Positions 9,384-17,930 of a DNA stretch of 64,000 bases are shown in pieces. The notes under the pieces are model-generated. The model saw only the letters and a program-made list of their open reading frames with translations, searched no databases and was not told where the DNA came from. The stretch is from assembly GCF_001642795.1 (NCBI RefSeq), contig NZ_LKEH01000026.1, positions 142,682-206,681 on the forward strand. The letters are read 5' to 3'. The translations under genes were made by a program, and so were the position numbers. This DNA is from Pseudomonas viridiflava. Its GTDB lineage: Bacteria > Pseudomonadota > Gammaproteobacteria > Pseudomonadales > Pseudomonadaceae. Each line of letters starts with the position of its first letter. Positions within the stretch are counted from its first letter, which is position 1.

Positions 9384-9769
9384 TGGATATCAACCTGCCC
9401 CATGTGGTGGCCGCCGTTACCGATGCGTTCATCGATTACGAACGCGCGTTGCTGGCCAATGAACTGACAACGCTGGATGACTATTTCTGGAATTCGGAAC
9501 ACACCGTGCGTTACGGCGTGGCGGAAAACCTGCACGGCGCTGAAGCCATTGCGCTGTATCGACGCCACTGCCAGCCCGTCGGTCCTGGACGGCAACTGGT
9601 GCGCACGGTCGTCAGCACTTTCGGCGAAGACTTCGCGACCGTCAGCACCGAATTTCACGATGGCGTCACTCAACGGCTGGGACGCCAGATGCAGACCTGG
9701 GCCCGCTTCGACGGTGCGTGGAAAGTCGTTGCCGCGCATGTCAGCATCGACCTGAGCACGCTGGAGTGA
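9383..9769 (+). CDS. AtzH-like NTF2-fold protein (DUF3225)
   Basis: Small 128-residue protein with the SnoaL/NTF2 pattern: an N-terminal helix (AVTDAFIDYERALLANELTT), a buried tryptophan strand (YFWNSEHTVRYG) and a C-terminal strand with FDGAWKVVAAHVS. It resembles AtzH, which in cyanuric acid degraders is encoded with AtzE and AtzG and acts on a carboxylated urea intermediate. No atzE or atzG is present here, so it may act on the product of the neighbouring second hydrolase or serve as an accessory protein. ATG at 9383 overlaps the preceding stop (TGATG); AAGGAG at 9369-9374. Confidence 0.75.
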   Translation: MDINLPHVVAAVTDAFIDYERALLANELTTLDDYFWNSEHTVRYGVAENLHGAEAIALYRRHCQPVGPGRQLVRTVVSTFGEDFATVSTEFHDGVTQRLGRQMQTWARFDGAWKVVAAHVSIDLSTLE

Positions 9770-9774
9770 ACGCC

Positions 9775-10461
9775 GTGAGCACGCCCCACTCCACCAACGC
9801 GCTGGCCGAAGACGTCTACCGTCGACTGAAACAGGAAATCTTCGACTTCTACCTGCTGCCCTACGACCGCTTCACCGAGAACCAGTTGGCCGACCGTTAT
9901 CAGGTGTCACGCACGCCGGTTCGTGATGCGCTCTACCGCCTGCAGCGCGAGGGTTATCTGGAAGTCGAGTTTCGCCGGGGCTGGTCGGTCAAGCCGCTGG
10001 ACTTTACCCAGATCGACCAGCTCTACGATTTGCGCATCGTGCTGGAGTGCGCCGCCGTCGAACGTATCTGCGCATCTGCCGAGGTCCACCCGGAACTGAA
10101 CATCCTGCGTGGACACTGGCTGGTGGACAAAAGCGAACGGCACACTGACATGCAAGTGGTCGCCGATCTCGACGAGCAGTTTCATACCCAACTGGTGGCT
10201 GCGTCAGGCAATCAGGAAATGGCCCGCGTGCACCACGAAGTCACCGAACGCATCCGCATCGTCCGGCGTCTGGACTTCTTCAAGAGCGCGCGCATCGAAC
10301 ACACCTACCTCGAACACGCTGCCATCCTCAACGCCCTTCAGGCCCGCAAGCGTGATGAAGCGCTGTTGCTGCTGCGCTCTCATGTAGAGATCAGCAAGCT
10401 GGAGGTTCGCAAGCTGACCATCTCGATGCTGAGCGATGCTCGGCGTCAGCATCAGGCGTAA
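9775..10461 (+). CDS. GntR-family transcriptional regulator (FCD type) of the ureide operon
   Basis: DNA-binding repressor or activator, 228 aa. The N-terminal winged helix (about 10-75) shows the GntR pattern FTENQLADRYQVSRTPVRDALYRLQREGYLE; the rest is a helical FCD effector domain with the expected Asp/His metal-binding pattern (Asp in DLDEQFHTQLV and later His residues). The start is a GTG at 9775, six bases after the atzH-like stop; upstream codons lie inside that gene. As last gene of the operon it probably controls the promoter region near 417-457. It may bind a ureide or allophanate. Confidence 0.85.
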   Translation: MSTPHSTNALAEDVYRRLKQEIFDFYLLPYDRFTENQLADRYQVSRTPVRDALYRLQREGYLEVEFRRGWSVKPLDFTQIDQLYDLRIVLECAAVERICASAEVHPELNILRGHWLVDKSERHTDMQVVADLDEQFHTQLVAASGNQEMARVHHEVTERIRIVRRLDFFKSARIEHTYLEHAAILNALQARKRDEALLLLRSHVEISKLEVRKLTISMLSDARRQHQA

Positions 10462-10639
10462 GCGGCAAGGTAGAGGCTCACCTGAGACGGCGTGACCGGG
10501 TAACCAGACGGTCACATCTCGACATCATTAATTGCATCTCATAGCCCGGCTTCTTATCATCGCCGCGGGTGTATCGACGCATGTCGCGCGGTGCAGGTTA
10601 AAAGTGACGCGTTGGTCGGGCCGCCAACGGAGAGTCATT

Positions 10640-11986
10640 GTGTCTGACAGAAAGCACCCCGCCCCGGTTATTCCACGTCCTCAGGTTCTGACAGAGCGCG
10701 CCTTGTCCGCGCTGGAAAGGTTCTCCCACATCGAAGCGGTCAGCGGCATCGTGCTGCTGCTCGCAGCGTTGACGGCGCTGGTGTGGGCCAACAGCCCCGC
10801 CGCTGAAAGTTACGAACATTTCTGGCACACCCAGGTGAGCCTGGGCTTTGGTGATTTCAGAATCTCCCAGTCATTGCACTTTCTGGTCAACGACGGGCTG
10901 ATGACGATTTTCTTTCTGGTCGTCGGTGCAGAGATCCGTCAGGAAATCAGGGACGGCGCGCTGGCAAGCATGAAGCTGGCGATTTTGCCGCTCGGGGCTG
11001 CACTGGGCGGCGTCATGGTGCCCGCCATCATCTACATCGCGCTGAACCACGGAACAGCCGCCAACGCAGGCTGGGCAGTCCCGACCGCCACTGACATCGC
11101 TTTTGCGGTGGGCGTCCTCGCGTTGCTGGGCAAGTCCATTCCCAGTGGCGTGCGTATTCTGTTGCTGGCCCTGGCGATCATCGACGATATCGTCGCCATT
11201 CTGATCATTGCCGTGTTCTTCACCGAAAGCCTGAACTACAACGGCCTGCTCATCGCCCTTGGCGGTCTCGCACTGGTGCTCGTGCTGCAGCGCATGGGGA
11301 TCGGCAAGGCTTACGCCTACATAGTGCCGGGCGCCATCGTCTGGTTCGGACTTTGGAAAACAGGGGTTCATCCGACGCTGGCAGGCGTGATACTGGGCTT
11401 GATGACGCCGGTCAATTCCCGGCCAGCCAGAGAGCGTCCGATGGACACGATTGGACGCACCTTTCATGAGCTGATGGGCCGTTTTTCCCAAGCCAACGAA
11501 GATCCGAAAGAACTGGCAAAGCCCCTCAAGCAGCTCAGCCAGGCGCAGCGGGAAGTCTTGCCGCCGGTGCTTCGCGTTCAGGTGGCGCTGCATCCCTGGG
11601 TCGCGTTCGGCATCATGCCGCTGTTTGCGCTGGCCAATGCGGGGGTGAATCTGGAAGGGGCCAACCTGGATAACGCCATGTCTCAGAGCGTGTTTCTGGG
11701 CGTGATGCTGGCACTCGTGCTGGGCAAACCGTTGGGCGTCATTCTCGCCAGCCTGACGCTGGTCAAACTCAATATCTGCAAGCTGCCGGAAGGCGTGACC
11801 TGGGCGGGCGTGATTCTGGTCGGGTTGCTGGCCGGTATCGGCTTCACCATGTCCATTTTCATCGCCTCCCTGGCGTTTTCGGATGAAGCCCTGCTGTCGT
11901 CGGCCAAACTCAGCGTGCTGGCCGCCTCGTCAACCGCCGCGATCATCGGGCTGATATGGGGCAAGCTCAAATTCGGAAACCGGTGA
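10640..11986 (+). CDS. nhaA: Na+/H+ antiporter NhaA
   Basis: Inner-membrane sodium/proton antiporter for sodium and pH homeostasis, 448 aa with about twelve membrane segments. The paired aspartates of the ion site are seen in [15 protein letters not shown], and family blocks [20 protein letters not shown] and [19 protein letters not shown] are intact. I start it at GTG 10640, with GGAGAG at 10629-10634; a longer frame reaching 10532 gives an N-terminus unlike the family. A central 45-residue hydrophilic loop ([20 protein letters not shown]) is longer than in E. coli NhaA, as in other pseudomonads. It has its own 178-bp upstream gap. Confidence 0.92.
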   Translation: MSDRKHPAPVIPRPQVLTERALSALERFSHIEAVSGIVLLLAALTALVWANSPAAESYEHFWHTQVSLGFGDFRISQSLHFLVNDGLMTIFFLVVGAEIRQEIRDGALASMKLAILPLGAALGGVMVPAIIYIALNHGTAANAGWAVPTATDIAFAVGVLALLGKSIPSGVRILLLALAIIDDIVAILIIAVFFTESLNYNGLLIALGGLALVLVLQRMGIGKAYAYIVPGAIVWFGLWKTGVHPTLAGVILGLMTPVNSRPARERPMDTIGRTFHELMGRFSQANEDPKELAKPLKQLSQAQREVLPPVLRVQVALHPWVAFGIMPLFALANAGVNLEGANLDNAMSQSVFLGVMLALVLGKPLGVILASLTLVKLNICKLPEGVTWAGVILVGLLAGIGFTMSIFIASLAFSDEALLSSAKLSVLAASSTAAIIGLIWGKLKFGNR

Positions 11987-12082
11987 TCGATCTTTGCGCT
12001 CCGATAACGGTCCATAAGGTTCGCCAGACGGATTGCCCAGCGAACGGGCAGTCCGCCCACACACGTTAGCGCACGAGGTTTC

Positions 12083-13960
12083 ATGCAGATCGAACTTCAG
12101 GAGATCAGCGATCACCTTCATCGCTTCCCCCCTTTCGACGTATTGCCCAAAGACACGCTGGACATGATTGCCCAGCGAATCGAGGTCAGCTACTTCAGGG
12201 CAGGCAGCGTCATTCTCGAAGCAGGGTCGCAGATCACTGATCTGCACTATGTGCGCAGCGGCGCGGTTGAAATCTACCGCCGCACGGGAGAACTCTACAA
12301 CCGGCTGGTCGAAGGCGACATTTTCGGCCAGGCGGGGCTCTTGCGCAGCAACAAGGTTCGCTTTCCGGCCAAAGCACTCGAAGACAGCCTGATCTATTTC
12401 ATCCCTTCGGACATGTTTGCCGAGTTGTGCGAACGCCATGACAGCTTCGCCGATTTCGTCGAAGCCGAAGGCCACTCGCGGCTCAAGTCGGCAGTCGAAG
12501 CGCAGGGACGCGCCAGCGAGCTGATTCAACTCAAATCGTTGGCATTGATATCCCGCGCGCTGGTCTGGGTCTCGCCACAGACCAGCGTGCAGCAGACAGC
12601 CCAGTTGATGAGCAAGGAAAGCGTTTCCTGCGTGGTGGTCCTCGACAAGCCTGCCGACGGCGCAGAGAAGATGCTCGGTATCGTCACCGACAGAGACCTG
12701 CGTAACCGCGTGGTGGCGGCCAGTCTGAGTGGCGATACCGAAATTACGCAGGTCATGTCGGCCGACCCTGTAACGATTCAGGCCAACGACTCGGTATTCG
12801 AAGCGATGCTGTGCATGCTCAGGCACAACATTCACCACCTGCCGGTCATGGATCGCGGCCGTACGAAGGGCCTGATCAACCTTTCGGACATCATTCGACA
12901 CGAGTCACAGAGCAGCCTGTATCTGGTCAACAGTATTTCCAACCAGACGTCCGTTTCGGGCCTGCAGTCCTTGTTGCGCGATCTTCGTGGCACGTACATC
13001 CGTATGGTTCGTGACGGCGCAACCGCACACATGATCGGCAGTGCCATTTCCGGAATCGGCCGCGCCTTTACGCAGCGTCTGCTTGAGCTGGGCGAGCGGG
13101 AACTGGGACCTGCTCCCGTTCCATACTGCTTCATGGCGCTGGGCTCCATGGCGCGGGACGAACAGTTGCTGGTCACCGATCAGGACAACGCGCTGGTGCT
13201 GGACGACAGTTTTGACCCCGGCCTGCATGACGACTACTTCAAAAAGCTGGCCGCCTTCGTCAGCGACGGACTGGCGGCGTGCGGATACAGTTATTGCAAG
13301 GGCGGCATCATGGCCACCAACGCGCAGTGGCGTCAGCCGTTGCATGTCTGGAAATCCTATTTCACGCAGTGGATCGAAAAGCCCAGTGCTGCGACCCTTC
13401 TCAACAGCTGCATTTTTTTCGATCTGGACGGCGTATACGGGCAGCTGCAGCTGGTTGAAACGCTCAAGACGCTGTGCGCCGACAAGTCGAAGGAAAACCC
13501 CGATTTTCTGGCAGCGATGGCCAGAAATGCGCTCAATCGAACGCCTCCGCTGGGCTTCTTCCGAACCTTTGTGATGGAAACCGATGGTCGCCAGAAGCAG
13601 ATCATCAATCTCAAGGGGCGCGGAACTGCGCCGTTGACCGACCTGATTCGCGTCCACGCCCTGGCCTGTGGGTCAACCGCGCAGAACTCGTTCGATCGCC
13701 TGGACGCCATCAGCGCGACACGCTTGCTCCAGCCGGAGGGCCTGCAGCACTTGCGCTACGCGCTCGAGTTTTTATCGATGGTGCGGATTCGTCATCAGGC
13801 GGAGGCGATGGAACAGGGACAGGAACCCGACAATTACATCGAGCCCGAGCGTTTCACCACCAGCGAGCGCCACAACCTGAAAGAATCCTTTCAAGTGCTC
13901 AGCAGCGCGCAGAAATTCCTGCGCTTTCGCTATCCGGGCCAATCGCGGTCATTGCGATGA
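12083..13960 (+). CDS. cNMP-binding / CBS-pair / DUF294 nucleotidyltransferase-like protein
   Basis: Cytoplasmic 625-residue putative signalling protein. Residues 15-130 form a cyclic-nucleotide-binding-like barrel; 155-275 a CBS pair with GIVTDRDLRNRV and an NLSDI element; 345-370 carry the nucleotidyltransferase motif GSMARDEQLLVTDQDNA (Gly354, Ser355, Asp366, Asp368), followed by the DUF294 C-terminal helical domain. The arrangement resembles the PII uridylyltransferase-like signal proteins found near acetate permease genes in pseudomonads, though no actP is here. It overlaps the exonuclease gene by 4 nt, so the two likely act together. The nucleotide sensed is unknown. Confidence 0.85.
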   Translation: MQIELQEISDHLHRFPPFDVLPKDTLDMIAQRIEVSYFRAGSVILEAGSQITDLHYVRSGAVEIYRRTGELYNRLVEGDIFGQAGLLRSNKVRFPAKALEDSLIYFIPSDMFAELCERHDSFADFVEAEGHSRLKSAVEAQGRASELIQLKSLALISRALVWVSPQTSVQQTAQLMSKESVSCVVVLDKPADGAEKMLGIVTDRDLRNRVVAASLSGDTEITQVMSADPVTIQANDSVFEAMLCMLRHNIHHLPVMDRGRTKGLINLSDIIRHESQSSLYLVNSISNQTSVSGLQSLLRDLRGTYIRMVRDGATAHMIGSAISGIGRAFTQRLLELGERELGPAPVPYCFMALGSMARDEQLLVTDQDNALVLDDSFDPGLHDDYFKKLAAFVSDGLAACGYSYCKGGIMATNAQWRQPLHVWKSYFTQWIEKPSAATLLNSCIFFDLDGVYGQLQLVETLKTLCADKSKENPDFLAAMARNALNRTPPLGFFRTFVMETDGRQKQIINLKGRGTAPLTDLIRVHALACGSTAQNSFDRLDAISATRLLQPEGLQHLRYALEFLSMVRIRHQAEAMEQGQEPDNYIEPERFTTSERHNLKESFQVLSSAQKFLRFRYPGQSRSLR

Positions 13961-14682
13961 GCCGCGCCTTGAAACCAGACAAAGACGTTGCGCCCCTGAA
14001 CTGGCAAGAGATGTTCGACCAACTGGCGCAAACGTCCCGCCATCCGCTCCTGCAGAACTACTACCGTTCGGGCGTTCCTGGCGCAGGCGAGCCTCTGAAC
14101 GAGATCCAGTTGCTTGCCATGGACCTGGAAACCACAGGGCTGAACGCCGAGTCCGACAACATCGTCAGCATCGGCATCATGCCCTTCACCCTCAAGCGCA
14201 TACAGTGCGGCCGGTCACTCTACTGGGTGATAAAACCGCCCACCGAGCTGAGCAGTGCTTCAGTGGTGTTTCACCACATCACCCACGCAGACATCCACAG
14301 TGCGCCGCAGCTGTCCGACGTGATGGAAAAGCTGCTGACCGCGATGGCAGGCAAGGTCATGGTGGTGCATTACAGAGCCATCGAGCGCAACTTTCTCGAT
14401 CAGGCATTACGCAGACAGATTGGTGAAGGACTTCAGTTTCCGGTCATCGACACTATGCAACTGGAGGCGCGCCTGTACCGAAAAAAACGGGGGTGGATTG
14501 ACCGTTTGCTGAGGCGTCAGCCGGTGTCGATCCGGCTCGCCGACAGTCGAGAGCGCTACCATCTTCCGCAGTACCTTGCGCACCATGCGTTGACCGATGC
14601 ACTGGCAACGGCGGAGCTGCTGCAAGCGCAGATAGCCACGCACTATGCGCCATCGACGACCGTGGGTGAGGTATGGAGTTGA
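13957..14682 (+). CDS. DnaQ-like 3'-5' exonuclease with altered ExoII motif
   Basis: A 241-residue DEDDh-type exonuclease. ExoI is intact (Asp56 and Glu58 in AMDLETTGLN) and ExoIII fits HxxxxD (His209, Asp214 in HHALTDALAT). In ExoII, the usual HNxxFDxxFL appears as VHYRAIERNFL, so the catalytic aspartate aligns with Glu143. Glutamate can bind metal, so activity may be kept but altered. The ATG at 13957 overlaps the DUF294 gene stop; the longer frame upstream is only overlap with that gene. Coupling to the cNMP/CBS protein suggests a regulated nuclease or oligoribonuclease role rather than DNA proofreading. Confidence 0.82.
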   Translation: MSRALKPDKDVAPLNWQEMFDQLAQTSRHPLLQNYYRSGVPGAGEPLNEIQLLAMDLETTGLNAESDNIVSIGIMPFTLKRIQCGRSLYWVIKPPTELSSASVVFHHITHADIHSAPQLSDVMEKLLTAMAGKVMVVHYRAIERNFLDQALRRQIGEGLQFPVIDTMQLEARLYRKKRGWIDRLLRRQPVSIRLADSRERYHLPQYLAHHALTDALATAELLQAQIATHYAPSTTVGEVWS

Positions 14683-14703
14683 TGGCTGGAAACGAAGGAT
14701 GAC

Positions 14704-14738
14704 CTGAACGCAGCGACCCGATGGCTCGCCGCGTTCAG
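14704..14738. terminator. Hairpin between convergent genes
   Basis: CTGAACGC (14704-14711) and GCGTTCAG (14731-14738) form a perfect 8-bp stem with a 19-nt loop that can fold further. It lies 22 nt after the exonuclease stop and 9 nt before the stop of the opposing transporter gene, so it could serve both. There is no U tract on either strand, so termination strength is doubtful. Confidence 0.4.
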
Positions 14739-14746
14739 TCGTAAGA

Positions 14747-16417
14747 TCAGGAACGAGGCTCGGACAGCAGCCCCTTGACCAGCGAGATACAGCCCAGCAT
14801 CAGGACAATCGCAAACGGCAGACCGGTCGAAACCGCCATCGCCTGCAGAGCGACCAGGCCGCCGCCCAACAGCAGGGCAATGGCGATCACGCCTTCGATG
14901 ACGGCCCAGAAAACACGCTGAGGAACCGGCGCGTTGACCTTGCCGCCAGCGGTGATGGTATCGATCACCAGAGAGCCGGAGTCGGACGAAGTGATGAAGA
15001 ACACGATCACCAGAACGATACCCAGGAACGAGGTGATTTCCTTGAGCGGGAGCTCGCCCAGCATGGCAAACAGCTTCAGCTCAAGTACGGCATCCTTCAC
15101 GCTGACCACGCCTTGCAGCGTTGCCTGATCGATGGCCGTCCCGCCAAACGTCGTCATCCAGAGCACCGACACCAGCGTTGGAACCAGCAGGACCGAAATC
15201 AGGAACTCACGGACCGTACGCCCACGACTGACGCGTGCAATGAACATCCCGACAAAAGGAGACCAGCTGATCCACCATGCCCAATAGAACGCTGTCCAGC
15301 CTTGAGTGAACTCGGTATCGGTGCGTCCGAACGGGTTGGAAAGTGCGGGCAGGTATTCGACGTAGTTGACCAGGTTATGGAAGAACCCGGTAAAAATGGC
15401 CACTGTCGGACCGACCACGATAATGAAGACGAGCAGAAGCAGTGCAAGCCCCATATTGATCTGCGACAGCAACTTCACGCCCTTGTCCAGGCCGGCAAGT
15501 ACCGACCACAGCGCAATCAACGTGATGCCGACAATCAGCACGACCTTGCTCAAATTGCTGGATTTGATACCAAACAGATATTCGATACCCGCAGCAGCCT
15601 GCTCGGCACCAATCCCCAGCGAAGTGGCCAGGCCGAAGAGCGTGGCAAACACCGCCAGAATATCAATGATATGCCCGGGCCAGCCCCACACCCGCTCACC
15701 CAGCAAGGGGTAGAAGATGGAGCGGATCGAAAGCGGCAATCCCTTGTTATAGGAAAACAGAGCAAGCGATAACGCGACAATTGCGTAAATGGCCCACGGA
15801 TGCAGACCCCAATGGAAAATGGTCGCCGCCATCGCCAGATCGGCGGATGCCTTCATGTCACCCTGCGCGCCGCCCAATGGGGCCCAATCGGTACGCACGC
15901 CCGCCGCATCGACACTGACACCTCCCATTGCTGCAGAATAATGGGACATCGGCTCGGCAACGCCATAGAACATCAGCCCGATGCCCATGCCAGCGGCGAA
16001 CAGCATCGAGAACCAGCCCACATACGTGTAATCCGGTTTGGCTTCCCTGCCGCCAATACGAACCTTGCCGAGCGGCGACACAATGAGCGCCAGACACAGC
16101 ACGACAAAAACGTTGGCCACGCTCATGAACAGCCAGGCCAGATGCCCGGTCAACCAATTGCGTATCGCGTTGAAGAGCGGCTCTACTTCGGCCTGAAGTG
16201 CAAGTGTCAGCACGACAAAGAGCACCACCGTGGCGGCCGAGATAATGAATACCTTGCCGTGGATATCAAGCGAGAACGAGAACTGGCCCTTGATATTATC
16301 CTGGCCAATCACATAGTCGGTATCGATCAGATTAGCGTCGCCGCTGGGTGCCGGGATGCCTTCGATATTGGCATTCTGCGTTTGTTCCGGCACATCGTTT
16401 TCGGGTTTTTTATCCAC
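14747..16417 (-). CDS. BCCT-family betaine/carnitine/choline transporter
   Basis: Inner-membrane transporter of quaternary ammonium compatible solutes, 556 aa with about twelve membrane segments. Diagnostic blocks are GMGIGLMFYGVAEPMSHY and the tryptophan-rich WAWWISWSPFVGMFIARVSRG of the substrate site. I choose the GTG at 16417 because AAAGGAGG (16423-16430) lies 5 nt upstream; an ATG at 16441 precedes that site and is unlikely. The cytoplasmic N-terminus of about 60 residues is acidic; the C-terminus is short, unlike the osmosensing tail of BetT. Which solute it carries cannot be read from sequence. It is monocistronic and convergent with the exonuclease gene. Confidence 0.85.
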   Translation of the reverse strand: MDKKPENDVPEQTQNANIEGIPAPSGDANLIDTDYVIGQDNIKGQFSFSLDIHGKVFIISAATVVLFVVLTLALQAEVEPLFNAIRNWLTGHLAWLFMSVANVFVVLCLALIVSPLGKVRIGGREAKPDYTYVGWFSMLFAAGMGIGLMFYGVAEPMSHYSAAMGGVSVDAAGVRTDWAPLGGAQGDMKASADLAMAATIFHWGLHPWAIYAIVALSLALFSYNKGLPLSIRSIFYPLLGERVWGWPGHIIDILAVFATLFGLATSLGIGAEQAAAGIEYLFGIKSSNLSKVVLIVGITLIALWSVLAGLDKGVKLLSQINMGLALLLLVFIIVVGPTVAIFTGFFHNLVNYVEYLPALSNPFGRTDTEFTQGWTAFYWAWWISWSPFVGMFIARVSRGRTVREFLISVLLVPTLVSVLWMTTFGGTAIDQATLQGVVSVKDAVLELKLFAMLGELPLKEITSFLGIVLVIVFFITSSDSGSLVIDTITAGGKVNAPVPQRVFWAVIEGVIAIALLLGGGLVALQAMAVSTGLPFAIVLMLGCISLVKGLLSEPRS

Positions 16418-16864
16418 AAGAACCTCCTTTATAAACAGCACGCTACAACATGCAGCCGTCTGAATTCTCGCTGTTCCTATGGTAAAACGAGTCTAAGCGT
16501 TTCATGGTAACAATAGATGACAACGCACTAAGCCGTTGCCGTGACCACCCGGACCAGACCCACGCCCGGCCCACAAAGTTCAGAATGCCGCCTCAACCCT
16601 GATCGTGCCCATCGCTCTGCGCCACCTTCGAGGGCGGACGCGGAGCGTCCTGGGAGGCATTCCCACGCGGAGCGTAGGAACGATCAGCGTGATATCAAGC
16701 ACGCCGATCATGCCCATGCTTGTGCTCAGCGTTATACAAGAGTCTTGCTGAGCCCACGGACTGTGGGCACGCGTTGAAAGAGCATCAGAAAGCCATCATT
16801 TCCTCGACGCTCCAGTCGATGATCAGGCTATGATCGGGACGACCTGACCCGGACGTTCCTGAAC
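16418..16864. other. Intergenic stretch: BCCT promoter side plus palindromic repeat
   Basis: The gap between the divergent transporter and PAS-GGDEF genes. Its middle (16599-16741) is a copy of the composite palindromic repeat annotated separately. The remaining flanks show no reading frame with a ribosome-binding site and no clear promoter match. Confidence 0.6.
16599..16741. repeat. Composite palindromic repeat, locus A
   Basis: Core unit at 16635-16685 contains GGACGC-GGA-GCGTCC followed by TTCCCACGCGGAGCGTAGGAA, each a short dyad, then CGATC. A partial inverted unit (GATCGTGCCCATCGCTCTGCG) lies just before, and the tail to 16741 (CGATCATGCCCATGC ... GCGTTATACA) matches the spacer of loci C and D. 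The same family occurs at 42664-42910, 47289-47665 and 53091-53274. Confidence 0.7.
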
Positions 16865-17734
16865 ATGCCCGTTGACCTCCAAGCGCTCTACCCCAAGCTC
16901 ATCCATCTGATGCTGGATACGGTCTTTGTGGTCGACAGCGACAACCAGATCGTATTCGTCAGCGATGCGTGCGAGACGCTGCTGGGCTATCGCGCTGCCG
17001 AGCTGGTCGGGACGCAGATTACTGGCTATATGCACCCTGAAGACCTGGCGGCCACGAAAGCGTCCATCGACCGGGTCATGAACGGACAACCGCACTTCGA
17101 TTTCCGTAACCGTTACCTTCGCAAGGATGGAAGCATCGTCTACATCCTGTGGGCGGCGTTCTGGTCCGAAGAAGTCGGTGCGCGGATCGGCGTCGCGCGG
17201 GATGTGACGGCGCTGGCAAAGGCCGAGAAAGAGTTACGCTTTCTGGCCCATCATGATCCTTTGACCGCACTGACCAACCGCTCGCTGTTCAACGAACGGC
17301 TTGATGAAGCCTTGCGAGTTGCACGTCATGACCAAAGCTCGCTGGCCTTGTTGTTCCTGGATGTCAATGATTTCAAGGGCATCAACGACGTCCACGGGCA
17401 TGCTGCGGGCGATCAGGTGCTGTGTACGGTGGCTCGGCGCCTGGAACGCTGCATTGGTGAGGCAGGCACGGTGGCCCGTGTTGGTGGTGACGAATTCACA
17501 GTCTTGCTGACGGATATTCCGTCCCGGGACGCGGTGTCCATGAAAGTCAGACAGATTCTTGAGGCCATGGCTGAACCGCTGGATGAGGCATCTGGCGCAA
17601 TAGCCATGCCGTCCTGCAGCATCGGCGTCGCGTGTTATCCGGCAGATGGGGAAGACGCCGACACCTTGCTCAGCCATGCGGACGGCGATATGTATCGGGT
17701 TAAAAGGCAGCGGCCTTTCAGCAATAAAATGTAA
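16865..17734 (+). CDS. PAS-GGDEF diguanylate cyclase
   Basis: Soluble 289-residue protein expected to make cyclic di-GMP. Residues 8-115 form a PAS domain (DTVFVVDSDNQIVFVSDACETLLGY); 128-285 a GGDEF domain with HHDPLTALTNR, an intact GGDEF active site at 207-211 and the metal Asp in LFLDVNDFKGIND. The inhibitory I-site RxxD is absent: GEAG occupies that place (198-201), so product inhibition of the usual kind is not expected. There are no membrane segments, so the PAS ligand should be intracellular. ATG at 16865 with a GGACGTTCC upstream; no strong ribosome-binding site. Monocistronic, between two repeats. Confidence 0.87.
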   Translation: MPVDLQALYPKLIHLMLDTVFVVDSDNQIVFVSDACETLLGYRAAELVGTQITGYMHPEDLAATKASIDRVMNGQPHFDFRNRYLRKDGSIVYILWAAFWSEEVGARIGVARDVTALAKAEKELRFLAHHDPLTALTNRSLFNERLDEALRVARHDQSSLALLFLDVNDFKGINDVHGHAAGDQVLCTVARRLERCIGEAGTVARVGGDEFTVLLTDIPSRDAVSMKVRQILEAMAEPLDEASGAIAMPSCSIGVACYPADGEDADTLLSHADGDMYRVKRQRPFSNKM

Positions 17735-17754
17735 CCAGCTGAATAAAACCCGTT

Positions 17755-17841
17755 TGTGGGAGGCGGCTTGCCGGCGATGCAGTCGACGCGGTATGTCAGG
17801 AAAATCGCGTCATCGTTCATTGCCGGCAAGCCGCCTCCCAC
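17755..17841. repeat. REP inverted pair (BIME-like)
   Basis: Arm GTGGGAGGCGGCTTGCCGGC at 17756-17775 is exactly complementary to the arm at 17822-17841, with a 46-nt spacer. The first 66 nt from 17755 are identical to 63931-63996 at the right end of the window. Downstream of the second arm, 17842-17905 is the reverse complement, with a few changes, of the repeat region near 41060-41130. It lies after the stop of the cyclase and before that of the opposing binding-protein gene. Confidence 0.9.
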
Positions 17842-17930
17842 GGTCCGGTGTTTGCTGCGCTACAGCGCTACGTCAAAGACGTCGTGAGGGCTCCCACAGT
17901 CTGGGGTCTGCTACGAGATAACACTGAACC

